From: Pseudomonas fragi
GTDB taxonomy: Bacteria; Pseudomonadota; Gammaproteobacteria; Pseudomonadales; Pseudomonadaceae
Direction of reading: 5' to 3'
Length of the DNA stretch: 64,000 bases
Assembly (NCBI RefSeq): GCF_002269505.1
Contig: NZ_NQKQ01000015.1
Location: forward strand, 56,539-120,538
The translations under genes and the position numbers were made by a program. The notes beneath the pieces are model-generated. The model worked only from the letters and a program-made list of their open reading frames with translations. It was not told where the DNA came from and ran no database searches. The stretch's first letter is position 1, and every line of letters starts with the position of its first letter. Shown here one piece after another: positions 42,214 through 52,533 of this stretch.

Positions 42214-42672
42214 CTAGAACCAGCAGGCATCCCACAAGGGGTAATCACCGATCCGCGTGGTCAATTGGGCGCGAATCGGGTTTTTGATGATGTAGCGGGC
42301 AGCGGCCTTGAGATCATCTTCCTGGCGCAAGGCCCGGTCGTGATAACCCTTTTGCAATAACCGGCTGGCAGATTGGCTAGCCCGGTTGACGGTGACGCAG
42401 CTGCGCGACTTGATGCGGCACATCAGCTCACCCAAGGTTTTACGGCGCAGCTCTACCAGCCAATGAAAATGGTCAGGCATGACCACCCAGGCGATTGAAT
42501 GAACGATGCCGTCTTCATGGGCTTGCCTGAGTTGATTGACGACGAGGCGACCCAAATGGAAGTCGCTGAAAATCGGACGTCTATGATCGGTGACGGTTGT
42601 GAGCAGGTAAACGCGGCCATGTTCGGAGTAGCGGCCTTTTAGTAGTTGGTTGCTGGTAAATACTTTTGGCAT
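42214..42672 (-). CDS. REP-associated tyrosine transposase (RAYT)
   Basis: A 152-residue single-strand transposase of the Y1 (IS200-like) type, domesticated for REP sequences. It has the metal-binding HFH (residues 68-70, in VMPDHFHWLVEL) and the catalytic Tyr110 (LQKGYHDRALR). A pair of REP sequences of a distinct family lies about 108 bp before its start (42780-42859), the usual arrangement in which a RAYT is flanked by the repeats it mobilises. No IS ends or target duplications are evident, consistent with a resident single-copy gene. Confidence 0.93.
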   Translation of the reverse strand: MPKVFTSNQLLKGRYSEHGRVYLLTTVTDHRRPIFSDFHLGRLVVNQLRQAHEDGIVHSIAWVVMPDHFHWLVELRRKTLGELMCRIKSRSCVTVNRASQSASRLLQKGYHDRALRQEDDLKAAARYIIKNPIRAQLTTRIGDYPLWDACWF

Positions 42673-42779
42673 TCCTTTGCCCTCGACGCAGTAGGTGTTT
42701 GTTTAACCTAGATGGCTAACGAGGGAGCGGCTTGATCCTTTATTCGCAAGATATTGCAGATAGGTCTTTCGGTCCTTTT

Positions 42780-42859
42780 CGCAGCCTTCGGCAGCGACTA
42801 CAGATTATGTGTGTCTTTGTAGTCGCTGCCGAAGGCTGCGATCGGTCGCGAAGCGACCG
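42780..42859. repeat. RAYT-associated REP pair plus adjacent hairpin
   Basis: A perfect 23-bp inverted repeat, 42780-42802 and 42818-42840 (core TAGTCGCTGCCGAAGGCTGC), is followed by a second hairpin CGGTCGC GAA GCGACCG at 42843-42859. The sequence family differs from the GTGGGAGCG REPs elsewhere in the window. Its location next to the transposase gene makes it the likely substrate family of that RAYT. Confidence 0.9.
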
Positions 42860-42932
42860 CAAGGCGGTGTGCGGCACATAGCCAGCGGTATACAATGCGC
42901 GCCACCGTGTTTAGCCCACTAAAAGGTGCGTC

Positions 42933-43607
42933 ATGCAGCCCTTCGCTATTGCCCCATCGATTCTTTCCGCCGATTTCGCCCGTCTCGGCGAAGAAGTGGA
43001 CAACGTACTCGCCGCGGGTGCTGATATCGTTCACTTCGATGTCATGGACAACCATTACGTACCCAACCTGACCATCGGCCCGATGGTCTGCGCCGCCCTG
43101 CGCAAGTACGGCGTCACCGCACCCATCGATGCGCACCTGATGGTCAGCCCGGTCGACCGCATCATCGGCGACTTTATCGAAGCCGGCGCCACTTACATCA
43201 CGTTCCACCCCGAAGCCACCCAGCACATCGACCGCTCCCTGCAATTGATCCGCGAAGGCGGCTGCAAGGCAGGTCTGGTGTTCAACCCGGCGACCCCGCT
43301 GGATGTGCTCAAGTACGTGATGGACAAGGTCGACATGATCTTGCTGATGAGCGTGAACCCGGGCTTTGGCGGGCAAAAATTCATTCCCGGTACGCTCAAC
43401 AAGTTGCGCGAAGCCCGTGCACTGATCGATGCCAGCGGTCGCGAGATTCGCCTGGAAATCGACGGCGGCGTAAACGTTGGCAATATCCGTGAAATCGCTG
43501 AAGCCGGTGCCGACACCTTTGTCGCTGGTTCCGCCATTTTCAACACGCCAAACTATGAAGAAGTGATTCAGAAAATGCGCGCCGAGCTTGCGTTGGCCCG
43601 CCCATGA
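42933..43607 (+). CDS. rpe: Rpe, ribulose-phosphate 3-epimerase
   Basis: Pentose-phosphate enzyme of 224 residues interconverting ribulose-5-phosphate and xylulose-5-phosphate. The TIM-barrel motifs are [34 protein letters not shown] (metal ligands), [15 protein letters not shown] and IDGGVN. It overlaps gph by 4 bp, and gph in turn runs into the trpE leader. Confidence 0.98.
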   Translation: MQPFAIAPSILSADFARLGEEVDNVLAAGADIVHFDVMDNHYVPNLTIGPMVCAALRKYGVTAPIDAHLMVSPVDRIIGDFIEAGATYITFHPEATQHIDRSLQLIREGGCKAGLVFNPATPLDVLKYVMDKVDMILLMSVNPGFGGQKFIPGTLNKLREARALIDASGREIRLEIDGGVNVGNIREIAEAGADTFVAGSAIFNTPNYEEVIQKMRAELALARP

Positions 43608-44422
43608 GCCGCTTTGAGCAGCTACTTCAGGGCCAGCTGCCAAAATTGGTGATGTTCGATCTGGATGGCACCCTGATTGATTCGGTACCGGATTTGGCAG
43701 AGGCCGTTGAGACCATGCTGCTCAAGCTGGGTCGACCACCCGCCGGGATTGAAAACGTGCGGTTGTGGATCGGCAATGGCGCGCCGATGCTGGTGCGCCG
43801 TGCCCTGGCCGGCAATATGGACGGCAGTGGCGTTGATGATGAGCAGGCCGAGCAGGCACTGGAGATTTTCATGCAGGCCTACGACGGTGGCCATGCACAC
43901 ACCAAGGTCTACCCCGGTGTCCGTGAAAGCCTCAAGTGGCTGCAAAAGCAGGGCGTTGAAATGGCCCTGATCACCAACAAGCCCGAGCGCTTTGTCGCGC
44001 CCTTGCTTGATGAACTGAAGCTGGGGCGGTTTTTTCGCTGGATTATCGGTGGCGACACCCTGCCACAGAAAAAACCCGACCCTGCAGCATTATTGTTTGT
44101 GATGAAAATGGCTGGCGCGACCCCAGCCCAGTCGATGTTTATCGGCGATTCACGCAATGACGTACTGGCGGCCAAGGCTGCCGGCGTTCGTTGCGTCGCG
44201 TTGAGCTACGGCTACAACCACGGTCGCCCGATTGAAGAAGAGTCACCAGATATGGTGATCGGCAACCTGCAAGAACTGATAGCCGGTTGCTTAGATTCTG
44301 CGCCTGAGATAACGTTGGGCAATTCTGTTTCCCCCTCTCGAAGAGATTCCATCGTGGTGGTCACCCGCAAACTCTGGATGAAAGTCATTAAGGCCCTGGC
44401 CCGCTGGCGTTGGCGCGCCTGA
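43604..44422 (+). CDS. gph: Gph, phosphoglycolate phosphatase, with trp leader at its 3' end
   Basis: HAD-family phosphatase of 272 residues that removes 2-phosphoglycolate. The nucleophile motif is [10 protein letters not shown] (Asp19 and Asp21), with ITNKPERF and [13 protein letters not shown] further on. The last 32 residues leave the HAD fold. They end in [14 protein letters not shown], which is the trpE leader peptide read in the same frame and sharing the same stop codon. The enzyme gene therefore doubles as, or contains, the regulatory leader of trpE. It overlaps rpe by 4 bp. Confidence 0.95.
   Translation: MSRFEQLLQGQLPKLVMFDLDGTLIDSVPDLAEAVETMLLKLGRPPAGIENVRLWIGNGAPMLVRRALAGNMDGSGVDDEQAEQALEIFMQAYDGGHAHTKVYPGVRESLKWLQKQGVEMALITNKPERFVAPLLDELKLGRFFRWIIGGDTLPQKKPDPAALLFVMKMAGATPAQSMFIGDSRNDVLAAKAAGVRCVALSYGYNHGRPIEEESPDMVIGNLQELIAGCLDSAPEITLGNSVSPSRRDSIVVVTRKLWMKVIKALARWRWRA
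44378..44422 (+). CDS. trpE leader peptide (in frame inside gph)
   Basis: ATG and 14 codons encoding [14 protein letters not shown], with two Trp codons one codon apart just before the stop at 44420-44422, 70 bp before trpE. Attenuation of trpE and trpGDC is established in P. putida. Because the frame is that of gph, ribosomes could reach the Trp codons from gph or from the internal ATG. Past the stop, GTTTGCAAAC inside flanking CGG/CCG and followed by TTTTA could be the attenuator hairpin; this part is tentative. Confidence 0.7.
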   Translation: MKVIKALARWRWRA

Positions 44423-44492
44423 CTTGAATCTGGCCGCATTGTCGGCACGTTTGCAAACCTGACCGTTTTACCCTCAGACCACGAGGCACCTC

Positions 44493-45974
44493 ATGATCCG
44501 CGAAGAATTCCTGCGTTTGGCCGCTGCCGGCTATAACCGTATCCCCCTTGCCCGCGAAACCCTGGCTGACTTCGACACGCCGCTGTCGATCTATCTGAAA
44601 CTGGCCGATCAGCCCAACTCCTATTTGCTGGAGTCGGTGCAGGGAGGTGAGAAGTGGGGGCGTTATTCGATCATTGGCTTGCCATGCCGCACGGTACTGC
44701 GTGTGCATGATCACCAGATCAGCGTGACCCATGACGGTGTCGAGATCGAAGCCTGCGAAGCGCAAGACCCGCTGGCTTTCGTTGAAGAATTCAAGGCTCG
44801 CTACAATGTGCCGACCATCGCCGGTTTGCCGCGTTTCAACGGCGGCCTGGTGGGTTATTTTGGTTATGACTGCGTGCGTTACGTGGAGAAGCGTCTGGGC
44901 AAATGTCCGAACCCTGATCCATTGGGTGTGCCGGATATTCTGCTGATGGTGTCGGACGCCGTGGTGGTATTCGACAACCTGGCCGGCAAGATGCACGCGA
45001 TCGTGCTGGTCGACCCGGCACAACCTGACGCTTATGAAGAAGGCCAGGCCCGGCTTGAGGCCCTGCTTGAACAATTGCGCCAACCGATCACCCCACGTCG
45101 CGGCCTGGACTTTACGGCCCAGCAGGCGGCTGACCCGGTGTTCCGTTCCAGCTTCACGCAGGACGACTACGAAAAAGCTGTCGACACCATCAAGGACTAC
45201 ATCCTCGCAGGCGATTGCATGCAGGTGGTGCCGTCGCAGCGCATGTCCATCGACTTCAAGGCAGCACCGATCGATCTGTATCGCGCGCTGCGCTGCTTCA
45301 ACCCGACGCCGTACATGTACTTTTTCAACTTTGGCGACTTCCACGTCGTGGGCAGTTCGCCGGAAGTGCTGGTGCGGGTTGAAGACAATCTGATTACCGT
45401 ACGCCCGATTGCCGGCACGCGCCCGCGTGGCGCTACCGAAGAGGCCGATCTGGCGCTCGAAGAAGACTTGCTCAGTGATGACAAGGAAATCGCCGAGCAC
45501 TTGATGCTGATCGATCTGGGCCGTAACGATACGGGCCGTGTTTCTGAAATCGGTTCGGTCAAACTCACCGAGAAGATGGTGATCGAGCGTTACTCCAACG
45601 TGATGCACATTGTGTCCAACGTGACAGGCCAGCTGAAAAGCGGGCTGACGGCGATGGACGCCCTGCGGGCGATTTTGCCGGCGGGCACGTTGTCCGGCGC
45701 GCCAAAAATCCGTGCGATGGAAATCATCGACGAGCTGGAACCGGTCAAGCGCGGTGTGTATGGCGGTGCAGTGGGTTACTTCGCCTGGAACGGCAATATG
45801 GACACGGCGATCGCCATTCGTACTGCAGTGATCAAAAACGGTGAACTGCATGTGCAGGCCGGTGGCGGTATTGTCGCGGACTCGGTCCCGGCCCTGGAAT
45901 GGGAAGAGACGCTGAACAAGCGTCGTGCAATGTTCCGCGCTGTGGCTCTGGCCGAGCAAACTCCGCGAGATTAA
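44493..45974 (+). CDS. trpE: TrpE, anthranilate synthase component I
   Basis: Large subunit (493 residues) that makes anthranilate from chorismate, using ammonia delivered by TrpG. It has the N-terminal tryptophan-binding region ([20 protein letters not shown]), the chorismate-binding core [20 protein letters not shown], and the C-terminal [20 protein letters not shown]. In Pseudomonas it is separated from trpGDC, here by the divergently oriented estA. Regulation by the leader peptide at 44378-44422 is likely. Confidence 0.99.
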   Translation: MIREEFLRLAAAGYNRIPLARETLADFDTPLSIYLKLADQPNSYLLESVQGGEKWGRYSIIGLPCRTVLRVHDHQISVTHDGVEIEACEAQDPLAFVEEFKARYNVPTIAGLPRFNGGLVGYFGYDCVRYVEKRLGKCPNPDPLGVPDILLMVSDAVVVFDNLAGKMHAIVLVDPAQPDAYEEGQARLEALLEQLRQPITPRRGLDFTAQQAADPVFRSSFTQDDYEKAVDTIKDYILAGDCMQVVPSQRMSIDFKAAPIDLYRALRCFNPTPYMYFFNFGDFHVVGSSPEVLVRVEDNLITVRPIAGTRPRGATEEADLALEEDLLSDDKEIAEHLMLIDLGRNDTGRVSEIGSVKLTEKMVIERYSNVMHIVSNVTGQLKSGLTAMDALRAILPAGTLSGAPKIRAMEIIDELEPVKRGVYGGAVGYFAWNGNMDTAIAIRTAVIKNGELHVQAGGGIVADSVPALEWEETLNKRRAMFRAVALAEQTPRD

Positions 45975-45990
45975 AGCCTGCAGCAGACTA

Positions 45991-46018
45991 TGTGGGAGCG
46001 AGCAGGCTCGCTCCCACA
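45991..46018. repeat. Collapsed REP hairpin between trpE and estA
   Basis: TGTGGGAGCGAGC and its exact complement with only two bases between them: a single perfect 13-bp hairpin of the REP family, without the usual spacer. It lies between the convergent ends of trpE and estA and may act as terminator. Confidence 0.85.
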
Positions 46019-46022
46019 GGTT

Positions 46023-47954
46023 TTAGAAATTCAGGCTAACCCCTATATTCACTCCCTGTTGCATGACCCCGTCACTCTTTCTCGCGTTATAAGCCGCCTG
46101 CAGCTTCAGGTCGGCAGTCAAATTGTGGCTGACCCCCAGGCTTACACGGGCAAGGTTGCTTGGCGGCGTATAGCCTTCGAGTTTGAATCGATTGTTGGGC
46201 AGGCTGTTGAGCGCGATGTTCAGGCGCTGGGTCTCGCTCTGGAACTCATGTTCATGAGCAGCCTCGGCAAACAACAACGTCTGTGGGGTGGCCTGGTAAC
46301 TGGCGAGCAAACCCGCGCCCAGGCGATTTGAAACAAGAGTCTGCTCTTCGTAGTTCAATGCAGTCGAACGCCGGCCCTTTTCTTCATAGCGGTTAACTTC
46401 CACCCGTGAGTAATCGGCGCTGATAAAGGGGGAGAGCTGCCACAGGTCAGAAGCCTGTGCGATTTCATAACCCAGGCGAGTGCTCAATGCTCGCAGATGG
46501 CCGTCAGCCTGCCCTTGCTCCAGACCACTACCAACACCCCGCGCGAATTTTCGCTTCAGGCTGTCGTAGTCCAGCCTGCCCAGCGTCAGTGCCGCATCCC
46601 CCCACCAGTGATTGTGCTGGTATTGGGCAAACACGCTACCCAGGTAGCTGTTGAGCTTGTAGTCCGATTCATTGCTACCGGTCTCCAGGCGTTGCCGGTA
46701 AAACCCGCCTGCAATGCCAAATCGCCAGTTTTCATCCAGCCGGTAGCTGGTGCCGATATTGAGGTTATAGCCTTTGCCATCTGCCTTCACGGCCGTGGTT
46801 TGCTTGTCGATTTCAAGGCGTTGCCCGCCACCGGCGAGCAGAGTCCTCCATTGGCCAACGGCTTGCCATTGACCGTTGTCGCCCGCCCATTGGTTGCGCA
46901 ACTGGTCTTGATGGGCATTTAGTGATGCTTGGGCCATGACGGGTAACAAGGTCAGTTCCCAAGGGGCGGCCAGCAGTGAGTAGGCATAGTCGGCTATAAG
47001 CTGTTGCCCTGTTTCGGTGGGGTGTACCGAGTCGTTGAACAGCAGTTTGGCCGGGTTGGGGGTTGCGCTGTTGAGGCCGTACTGCGGGTTTTCCGTACAC
47101 TCTTCGCCGCTGAAGCAGGTCGCGACTAGGTCCTGCCCCAGTGCCAGGCCATAACGGGCGGGGTCTGCCATGGCTTCACGCAGCAGCAGCGGGATATTGA
47201 GGGGGATCACTTCGGCGTCTATCTGCGCCAGTTGCTGGGTTAGCTCATGATTGAACAGGGCGCTCAGATAGCTGGTGCCAGCCTGGGTGGGTGTGCCGTA
47301 AACGGCTGGCGTCAGGCCCAGATCGGGCAGCAGCCAGACCATGATGTAGCGTGCTCCGGCCTGTTGCAGGGTGTGTGCGCTTGCCGCCAGCCTTTGTGCG
47401 GCTTGGCCTGCTTCGGCGGGGCTGGTGACCTTGCCTTGGAGGAAGTCATTGCCGCCACCTGAAATGAAATACAGCGCCTTGGGGTCAGCCTTGAAGTTGT
47501 TCTGCACAAGATAACCAGGCTTGCTGCGCAGCACGTAACCGCCGACCAAAGACCAGTCATCAGGTATCGCGACCTTCGACACAGTCTTGATTGAATTGAG
47601 TATCTGGTCCGTACGATAACCGCCGACCGCCCAGTTATTACCGTCGGGTTCTCCTGTGAGCGTATTATCCGGCGAAGTGGACGGGCGCATGTCTGCGGGT
47701 GCGATGCCCAACTTTGTGCCCAGCCGCGTGGGCGCTACGGCAACATATTCCTCACCCCGGTATTCCTTGTACGTAGGCCCGGTGCGATTGGTGAAGCGCA
47801 GGCCACTGCCTACCCCTGGATAATGCCCCGAGTCGCTCAGGCTGTCGCCGAACACAATCATGGTGGAATACGGCGAGGGTGCTGCAATGACACGCTCACT
47901 GACGATGGACAAGATGCACCCCGCCAGAGGAATGAGTACGGAAAGCCTGCGCAT
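46023..47954 (-). CDS. estA: EstA, GDSL esterase autotransporter
   Basis: Outer-membrane-anchored esterase of 643 residues. A signal peptide (about 1-25, [15 protein letters not shown]...VIAAPSP) precedes a GDSL hydrolase: Ser38 in FGDSLSDSG, the GGGND oxyanion block, and the DSVHPTETG Asp-His pair. The last 280 or so residues form the autotransporter barrel, ending in the hallmark phenylalanine (GVSLNF). The start at 47954 gives a clean signal peptide; upstream in-frame ATGs would add 27 residues with no export logic. P. aeruginosa EstA affects rhamnolipid production and motility. Confidence 0.95.
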   Translation of the reverse strand: MRRLSVLIPLAGCILSIVSERVIAAPSPYSTMIVFGDSLSDSGHYPGVGSGLRFTNRTGPTYKEYRGEEYVAVAPTRLGTKLGIAPADMRPSTSPDNTLTGEPDGNNWAVGGYRTDQILNSIKTVSKVAIPDDWSLVGGYVLRSKPGYLVQNNFKADPKALYFISGGGNDFLQGKVTSPAEAGQAAQRLAASAHTLQQAGARYIMVWLLPDLGLTPAVYGTPTQAGTSYLSALFNHELTQQLAQIDAEVIPLNIPLLLREAMADPARYGLALGQDLVATCFSGEECTENPQYGLNSATPNPAKLLFNDSVHPTETGQQLIADYAYSLLAAPWELTLLPVMAQASLNAHQDQLRNQWAGDNGQWQAVGQWRTLLAGGGQRLEIDKQTTAVKADGKGYNLNIGTSYRLDENWRFGIAGGFYRQRLETGSNESDYKLNSYLGSVFAQYQHNHWWGDAALTLGRLDYDSLKRKFARGVGSGLEQGQADGHLRALSTRLGYEIAQASDLWQLSPFISADYSRVEVNRYEEKGRRSTALNYEEQTLVSNRLGAGLLASYQATPQTLLFAEAAHEHEFQSETQRLNIALNSLPNNRFKLEGYTPPSNLARVSLGVSHNLTADLKLQAAYNARKSDGVMQQGVNIGVSLNF

Positions 47955-48352
47955 GTGATGGCCTGTTTTTATTGTTTGGGGCGCAGACATTATCAAAACA
48001 AATCGTATTAAATGTTTCATGCAATAAAAAGTCACAAAGTACTTAATGGGTGTTTTTCCCCGTATTTGCTACCCCGTGTTGCACCTGTCGCAAGGCTACG
48101 TTACTGTGCCGTGACGTAGAAATGGGACCCTTCCTGTGTTGATCATCAGCAAACTCTTTATGCGAGTTCTCAAGGCCAACGGCCGTTGGCGTTGGCGCGC
48201 CTAATATTTCTCTGCCGGCCACGCCGGACCTGCCCCCTGCGTTTTCATGAATGGCTGCCCCCCGGTTGGTGTGTTCAATCCAGCAATCGAAACTGCGGGT
48301 AATGAATTCTGAAAACAGTTTTGAATGTCAGTGAAGTCAGAGGTTTAGCAAC
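47955..48352. promoter_or_regulatory. Divergent regulatory region between estA and trpG
   Basis: About 400 bp hold the estA start region and the trpGDC leader. The leader peptide is at 48160-48204. After it CCGGC and GCCGG (48215-48227) form a short hairpin and a TTTT follows at about 48241, the form of an attenuator. Promoter boxes could not be assigned with confidence for either gene. Confidence 0.6.
48160..48204 (+). CDS. trpGDC leader peptide
   Basis: A 14-residue frame encoding MRVLKANGRWRWRA, with two Trp codons before the stop. Its DNA closely resembles the end of gph (44367-44422), and the peptides match at the C-terminal RWRWRA, so the two leaders are probably duplicates. The frame is open upstream to a TGA about 16 codons back, with GTG and TTG alternatives. 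No strong ribosome site was seen, so the exact start is uncertain. Confidence 0.65.
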   Translation: MRVLKANGRWRWRA

Positions 48353-48946
48353 ATGTTGCTGATGATCGATAATTACGACTCTTTTACTTACAACGTTGTG
48401 CAGTACCTCGGCGAGTTGGGTGCCGAGGTCAAAGTGGTGCGCAACGATGAATTGACCGTGGCCCAGATCGACGCGCTCAAGCCCGAGCGCATTGTGGTCT
48501 CGCCCGGCCCCTGCACGCCGAATGAGGCGGGCATCTCCCTTGAAGCCATCAAGTACTTTGCCGGCAAGCTGCCGATCCTGGGCGTGTGCCTGGGTCACCA
48601 GTCCATCGGCCAGGCCTTTGGTGGTGATGTGGTTCGCGCGCGCCAGGTGATGCATGGCAAGACCAGCCCGGTGTATCACCTCGATACCGGAGTGTTCCAG
48701 GGCCTGAACAATCCGTTGACCGTGACCCGTTACCACTCGTTGGTGGTCAAGCGCGACACCCTGCCGGACTGCCTTGAGCTGACTGCCTGGACGCAGCTTG
48801 AAGATGGATCGGTCGACGAGATCATGGGCCTGCGCCATAAAACGCTGAATATCGAAGGGGTACAGTTTCACCCTGAGTCGATCCTGACCGAACAAGGTCA
48901 TGAGCTGTTCGCGAACTTTCTCAAACAAACCGGCGGCACGCGCTAA
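48353..48946 (+). CDS. trpG: TrpG, anthranilate synthase component II (glutamine amidotransferase)
   Basis: Class I glutamine amidotransferase of 197 residues that supplies ammonia to TrpE. The triad region is visible: [19 protein letters not shown] at the N-terminus, nucleophile Cys in [16 protein letters not shown], and His-Glu in [14 protein letters not shown]. It may also serve p-aminobenzoate synthesis, as known for the shared PabA/TrpG type. It is followed after 9 bp by trpD. Confidence 0.98.
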   Translation: MLLMIDNYDSFTYNVVQYLGELGAEVKVVRNDELTVAQIDALKPERIVVSPGPCTPNEAGISLEAIKYFAGKLPILGVCLGHQSIGQAFGGDVVRARQVMHGKTSPVYHLDTGVFQGLNNPLTVTRYHSLVVKRDTLPDCLELTAWTQLEDGSVDEIMGLRHKTLNIEGVQFHPESILTEQGHELFANFLKQTGGTR

Positions 48947-48955
48947 GGACTTTTT

Positions 48956-50005
48956 ATGGATATCAAGACAGCCCTGAACCGTATCGTCGGGCACCTCGAC
49001 CTGACCACCGATGAAATGCGTGATGTGATGCGCGACATCATGACCGGTCAATGCACCGAGGCGCAGATTGGCGCGTTCATGATGGGCATGCGCATGAAGA
49101 GCGAAAGCATCGACGAAATCGTCGGTGCCGTCACCGTGATGCGCGAGCTGGCAGACAAGGTTGAGCTCAACACCCTGGACGGCGTGGTCGATATCGTCGG
49201 CACCGGCGGCGACGGCGCGAATATTTTCAACGTGTCCACCGCTTCGGCGCTGGTGATCTCTGCGGCCGGCTGCACGGTGGCCAAACATGGCAACCGCGCA
49301 GTATCCGGTAAAAGCGGCAGTGCCGACCTGCTGGAAGCGGCCGGTGTGTATCTGAACCTGACCCCGGTTCAAGTTGCCCGCTGCATTGACAGCGTGGGCA
49401 TCGGTTTTATGTTTGCGCAATGCCATCATGGCGCCATGAAGCATGCGGCTATCCCGCGTCGGGATCTTGGCCTGCGTACCCTGTTCAATATGCTTGGCCC
49501 GCTTACGAATCCGGCTGGTGTATTGCATCAAGTGGTCGGCGTGTTCAACCAGGCGCTGTGCCGGCCTTTGGCTGAAGTGTTGCAGCGTCTGGGCAGCAAG
49601 CATGTGCTGGTGGTGCACTCGCAGGATGGCCTGGATGAGTTCAGCCTGGCAGCACCGACCTTTGTGGCGGAATTGCATAAAGGTGAAATCAAGGAATATT
49701 GGGTTCAGCCTGAAGACCTTGGCATCAAGAGCCAGAGCCTGTTTGGCCTGGTGGTCGACAGTCCGGAGCAATCGCTGGAACTGATCCGTGATGCCCTTGG
49801 GCGGCGCAAAACCGAAGCCGGCCAGAAAGCGGCTGAAATGATTGTACTCAATGCCGGCGCTGCACTTTATGCCGCGGACCTTGCCTACACTCTTAAAGAA
49901 GGTGTGGAATTGGCCCACGACGCGCTACACACCGGACTGGCCCGGGAAAAGCTCGAAGAGCTGGGTGCATTTACCGCTATTTTCAAGCAGGAGAATGAAG
50001 CATGA
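48956..50005 (+). CDS. trpD: TrpD, anthranilate phosphoribosyltransferase
   Basis: Adds phosphoribose to anthranilate. The 349-residue protein has the PRPP-binding [35 protein letters not shown], and [12 protein letters not shown]. It overlaps trpC by 4 bp. Confidence 0.99.
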   Translation: MDIKTALNRIVGHLDLTTDEMRDVMRDIMTGQCTEAQIGAFMMGMRMKSESIDEIVGAVTVMRELADKVELNTLDGVVDIVGTGGDGANIFNVSTASALVISAAGCTVAKHGNRAVSGKSGSADLLEAAGVYLNLTPVQVARCIDSVGIGFMFAQCHHGAMKHAAIPRRDLGLRTLFNMLGPLTNPAGVLHQVVGVFNQALCRPLAEVLQRLGSKHVLVVHSQDGLDEFSLAAPTFVAELHKGEIKEYWVQPEDLGIKSQSLFGLVVDSPEQSLELIRDALGRRKTEAGQKAAEMIVLNAGAALYAADLAYTLKEGVELAHDALHTGLAREKLEELGAFTAIFKQENEA

Positions 50006-50838
50006 GTGTGCCTACCGTTCTGGAGAATATTCTGGCGCGTAAAGTTCAGGAAGTTGCCGAGCGCAGTGCGCGTGTAAGCCTGGCTGAACTTGAACGATTG
50101 GCGGCTCAGGCGGATCCTGTACGCGGCTTTGCCAATGCGTTGCTGGCACAGGCCAAGAAAAAGCAGCCTGCGGTGATTGCTGAAATCAAAAAGGCATCGC
50201 CGAGCAAAGGTGTGATTCGCGAGAACTTCGTGCCTGCCGAGATTGCAAAAAGCTATCAGGCGGGCGGTGCTACTTGCCTATCCGTGCTGACCGATATCGA
50301 CTACTTCCAGGGCGCCGACGCCTACCTGCAGCAGGCGCGTACCGCTTGTACCCTGCCGGTGATTCGCAAGGACTTCATGATCGATCCTTACCAGATCGTA
50401 GAAGCCCGGGCATTGGGCGCCGACTGCGTGCTGCTGATCGTCTCCGCTCTGGATGATGTGAAAATGGCCGAGCTGGCGGCTGTTGCCAAAAGCGTCGGGC
50501 TGGATGTGCTGGTTGAAGTGCATGATGGCGATGAGCTTGAACGTGCGCTCAAAACCCTCGATACACCGTTGGTGGGTATCAACAACCGTAACCTGCACAC
50601 CTTTGAAGTCAGCCTGGAAACCACGCTGGATCTACTGCCGCGTGTTCCACGTGACCGCCTTGTCATTACCGAAAGCGGCATTCTCAACCGTGCGGATGTC
50701 GAGCTGATGGAAATCAGCGAAGTGTATTCGTTCCTGGTTGGCGAAGCCTTTATGCGTGCCGAAAACCCGGGCAATGAACTGCAGCGTCTGTTCTTCCCGG
50801 AGCGTGCGGTGGCGGTAACCGGTTCGACTCTGGATTGA
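50002..50838 (+). CDS. trpC: TrpC, indole-3-glycerol phosphate synthase
   Basis: TIM-barrel enzyme of 278 residues that closes the indole ring. Motifs: [14 protein letters not shown] (catalytic lysine and phosphate loop), [42 protein letters not shown] and ESGI. It is the monofunctional form, as in other pseudomonads, where trpF is elsewhere. It is last in the trpGDC operon and followed by a REP pair. Confidence 0.99.
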   Translation: MSVPTVLENILARKVQEVAERSARVSLAELERLAAQADPVRGFANALLAQAKKKQPAVIAEIKKASPSKGVIRENFVPAEIAKSYQAGGATCLSVLTDIDYFQGADAYLQQARTACTLPVIRKDFMIDPYQIVEARALGADCVLLIVSALDDVKMAELAAVAKSVGLDVLVEVHDGDELERALKTLDTPLVGINNRNLHTFEVSLETTLDLLPRVPRDRLVITESGILNRADVELMEISEVYSFLVGEAFMRAENPGNELQRLFFPERAVAVTGSTLD

Positions 50839-50851
50839 CCTGATCTCCACC

Positions 50852-50937
50852 TGTGGGAGCGAGCCTGCTCGCGATGCAGGCGGCGCGGCCTATCAGTTAA
50901 TTGCGGTGATGCCATCGCGAGCAGGCTCGCTCCCACA
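50852..50937. repeat. REP pair after trpC
   Basis: Inverted REP copies of the GAGCCTGCTCGC variant (TGTGGGAGCGAGCCTGCTCGC and complement) flank about 45 bp, between trpC and the lipoate-ligase-like gene. It differs from the GGGCTTGCTCGC variant of the copies at 6980 and 24373. Confidence 0.9.
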
Positions 50938-50969
50938 ATCATTGTTGTTCTGCGTTCGAAAGGATTCGC

Positions 50970-51671
50970 ATGCCATTGATCAAACACCTCACCGTCGAAG
51001 CCGGCCTCAAGGCCGAGCAGGATTTACTGGCATCCGTGTGTGCCGGTGAGTACGAGGCGGGTGTGCTGTTCTGGCAGCCCACCGACCGGGCGCTGGTCAT
51101 GCCACGGCGCTTGAGTCGCCTGGCGGGTTTTGAACAGGCCAGTTTCGAACTGGCTGCCAGTGGCTGGCCGATCCTGTTGCGTGAAACCGGCGGCGAGCCA
51201 GTCCCTCAGTCTGCTTCTACGGTGAACATCGCACTGGTGTATGCGCCTTTGCGCAGCGAAGGTGATCATGGTCGCATCGAAACGGCATACCGGCGTTTAT
51301 GCGAGCCCATTTGTGATCTGCTGACTCAGTTGGGTGGGGTCGCGTCTTTGGGTGAGGTTGAAGGCGCATTTTGTGACGGCCGCTTCAACGTCAATCTCAA
51401 TGCGCGAAAACTGGTCGGTACTGCTCAACGCTGGCGCCAGAGCCAGGGCGGGCAGCGGCCTGTCGGTCTGGTGCACGGTGCGTTGCTGGTGGAATACGAG
51501 CGTGAATCGATGGTGGCTGCGGTCAATCGCTTCAACGTGCTGTGCAATCTGGAGCAACGTTGCCTTGCCGACAGCCATATTGCGCTGCACGAAGCTTTTG
51601 CCGCTCCAGATTTCTTTGAGCGCTTGAGTGCCAGTTATCAAGAGCTCCTGGCGCCCCTGCTCAAGCCTTAA
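50970..51671 (+). CDS. Lipoate-protein ligase-like protein (BPL/LPL family)
   Basis: A 233-residue protein of the biotin/lipoate ligase fold. It has the conserved lysine loop [18 protein letters not shown] and [12 protein letters not shown], as in LplA-type enzymes. The usual RRxSGGGAVxH stretch reads [15 protein letters not shown], so the substrate loop is unusual. It may be an amidotransferase or ligase with a different acceptor. It ends 4 bp into the convergent vfr gene and sits alone after trpC. Confidence 0.8.
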   Translation: MPLIKHLTVEAGLKAEQDLLASVCAGEYEAGVLFWQPTDRALVMPRRLSRLAGFEQASFELAASGWPILLRETGGEPVPQSASTVNIALVYAPLRSEGDHGRIETAYRRLCEPICDLLTQLGGVASLGEVEGAFCDGRFNVNLNARKLVGTAQRWRQSQGGQRPVGLVHGALLVEYERESMVAAVNRFNVLCNLEQRCLADSHIALHEAFAAPDFFERLSASYQELLAPLLKP

Positions 51672-52312
51672 CGCGTGCCGAACACCACCATGGTCTTGCC
51701 TTTGACGTTGACCAGGTTCTGTTCTTCCAGGCTTTTGAGTACGCGTCCTACCATCTCTCGCGAACAGCCGACAATCCTGCCGATTTCCTGGCGGGTGATC
51801 TTGATCTGCATGCCATCGGGATGGGTCATGGCGTCAGGTTGCTTGCACAACTCCAGCAGGCATCGCGCGACTCTCCCGGTGACATCAAAGAACGCAAGAT
51901 CACCGACCTTGCGCGTGGTGTTACGCAGACGCTGTGCGATTTGGCCACTGAGAGCGTAAAGAATCTCTGGTTCTTGCTGTGTGTATTCTCTGAATTTCGG
52001 GTAGCTGATTTCCGCAACTTCGCATTCGGTCTTGGCTCGAACCCATGCGCTGCGCGTCTGCTCTTGTCCTGCCTGTTCAAACAAACCCAGCTCGCCGATA
52101 AAGTCGCCGCTATTGAGGTAGGCAATGATCATTTCACGACCCTCCTCGTCTTCAATCAAAACTGTTACCGAGCCTTTGATAATGAAAAACAGGGTGTGCG
52201 AAGACTCGCCAGCGCAAATGATATTGCTCTTGGCTGGATAGCGTTTGCGCTGGCAAAAAGTCAAAAACTTGTCGAGGTTTTTGATCTTGGGTATGGGAGT
52301 AAGAGCAACCAT
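51668..52312 (-). CDS. vfr: Vfr, cAMP receptor protein homologue
   Basis: CRP-family global regulator of 214 residues that binds cAMP and controls virulence, quorum sensing and motility genes in pseudomonads. The cyclic-nucleotide domain includes [20 protein letters not shown] and [15 protein letters not shown]. The helix-turn-helix is [21 protein letters not shown]. The start MVALTPIPK is chosen to match Vfr; an ATG eight codons upstream is less likely. It is divergent from an OsmC gene. Confidence 0.97.
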   Translation of the reverse strand: MVALTPIPKIKNLDKFLTFCQRKRYPAKSNIICAGESSHTLFFIIKGSVTVLIEDEEGREMIIAYLNSGDFIGELGLFEQAGQEQTRSAWVRAKTECEVAEISYPKFREYTQQEPEILYALSGQIAQRLRNTTRKVGDLAFFDVTGRVARCLLELCKQPDAMTHPDGMQIKITRQEIGRIVGCSREMVGRVLKSLEEQNLVNVKGKTMVVFGTR

Positions 52313-52375
52313 GGTTGTTTCCCGGAAAGCTGGCACAGTAAGGGTCAGATCTATTTTTATATAGAGTGCTAGCTG

Positions 52376-52401
52376 GCTGGCGCCAGCGATTTGGCGCCAG
52401 C
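52376..52401. promoter_or_regulatory. Perfect inverted repeat between vfr and osmC
   Basis: GCTGGCGCCA and its exact complement flank six bases in the divergent region, 64 bp before the vfr start and 133 bp before osmC. The lack of a T-tract argues against a terminator; an operator is possible. It does not match the CRP/Vfr consensus. Confidence 0.5.
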
Positions 52402-52533
52402 TTACCAGACAGGTTCTGTGGGGTTGCAGAATTTTCCGAGTGGTTTGTCAGAGAAACGCTTCAGTGTTGCGAGTTATCAGTTTCTGGCCCTGTGCTAAGC
52501 TGGCGCCCCTTTTAAAACAGTGGAGTCTGGGCG

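Noticed and set aside
44388..49918. Long minus-strand open frames opposite trpE and trpGD (over 500 codons each)
   Set aside because: Histidine- and glutamine-rich shadow translations of strongly conserved trp genes, with no recognisable domain.
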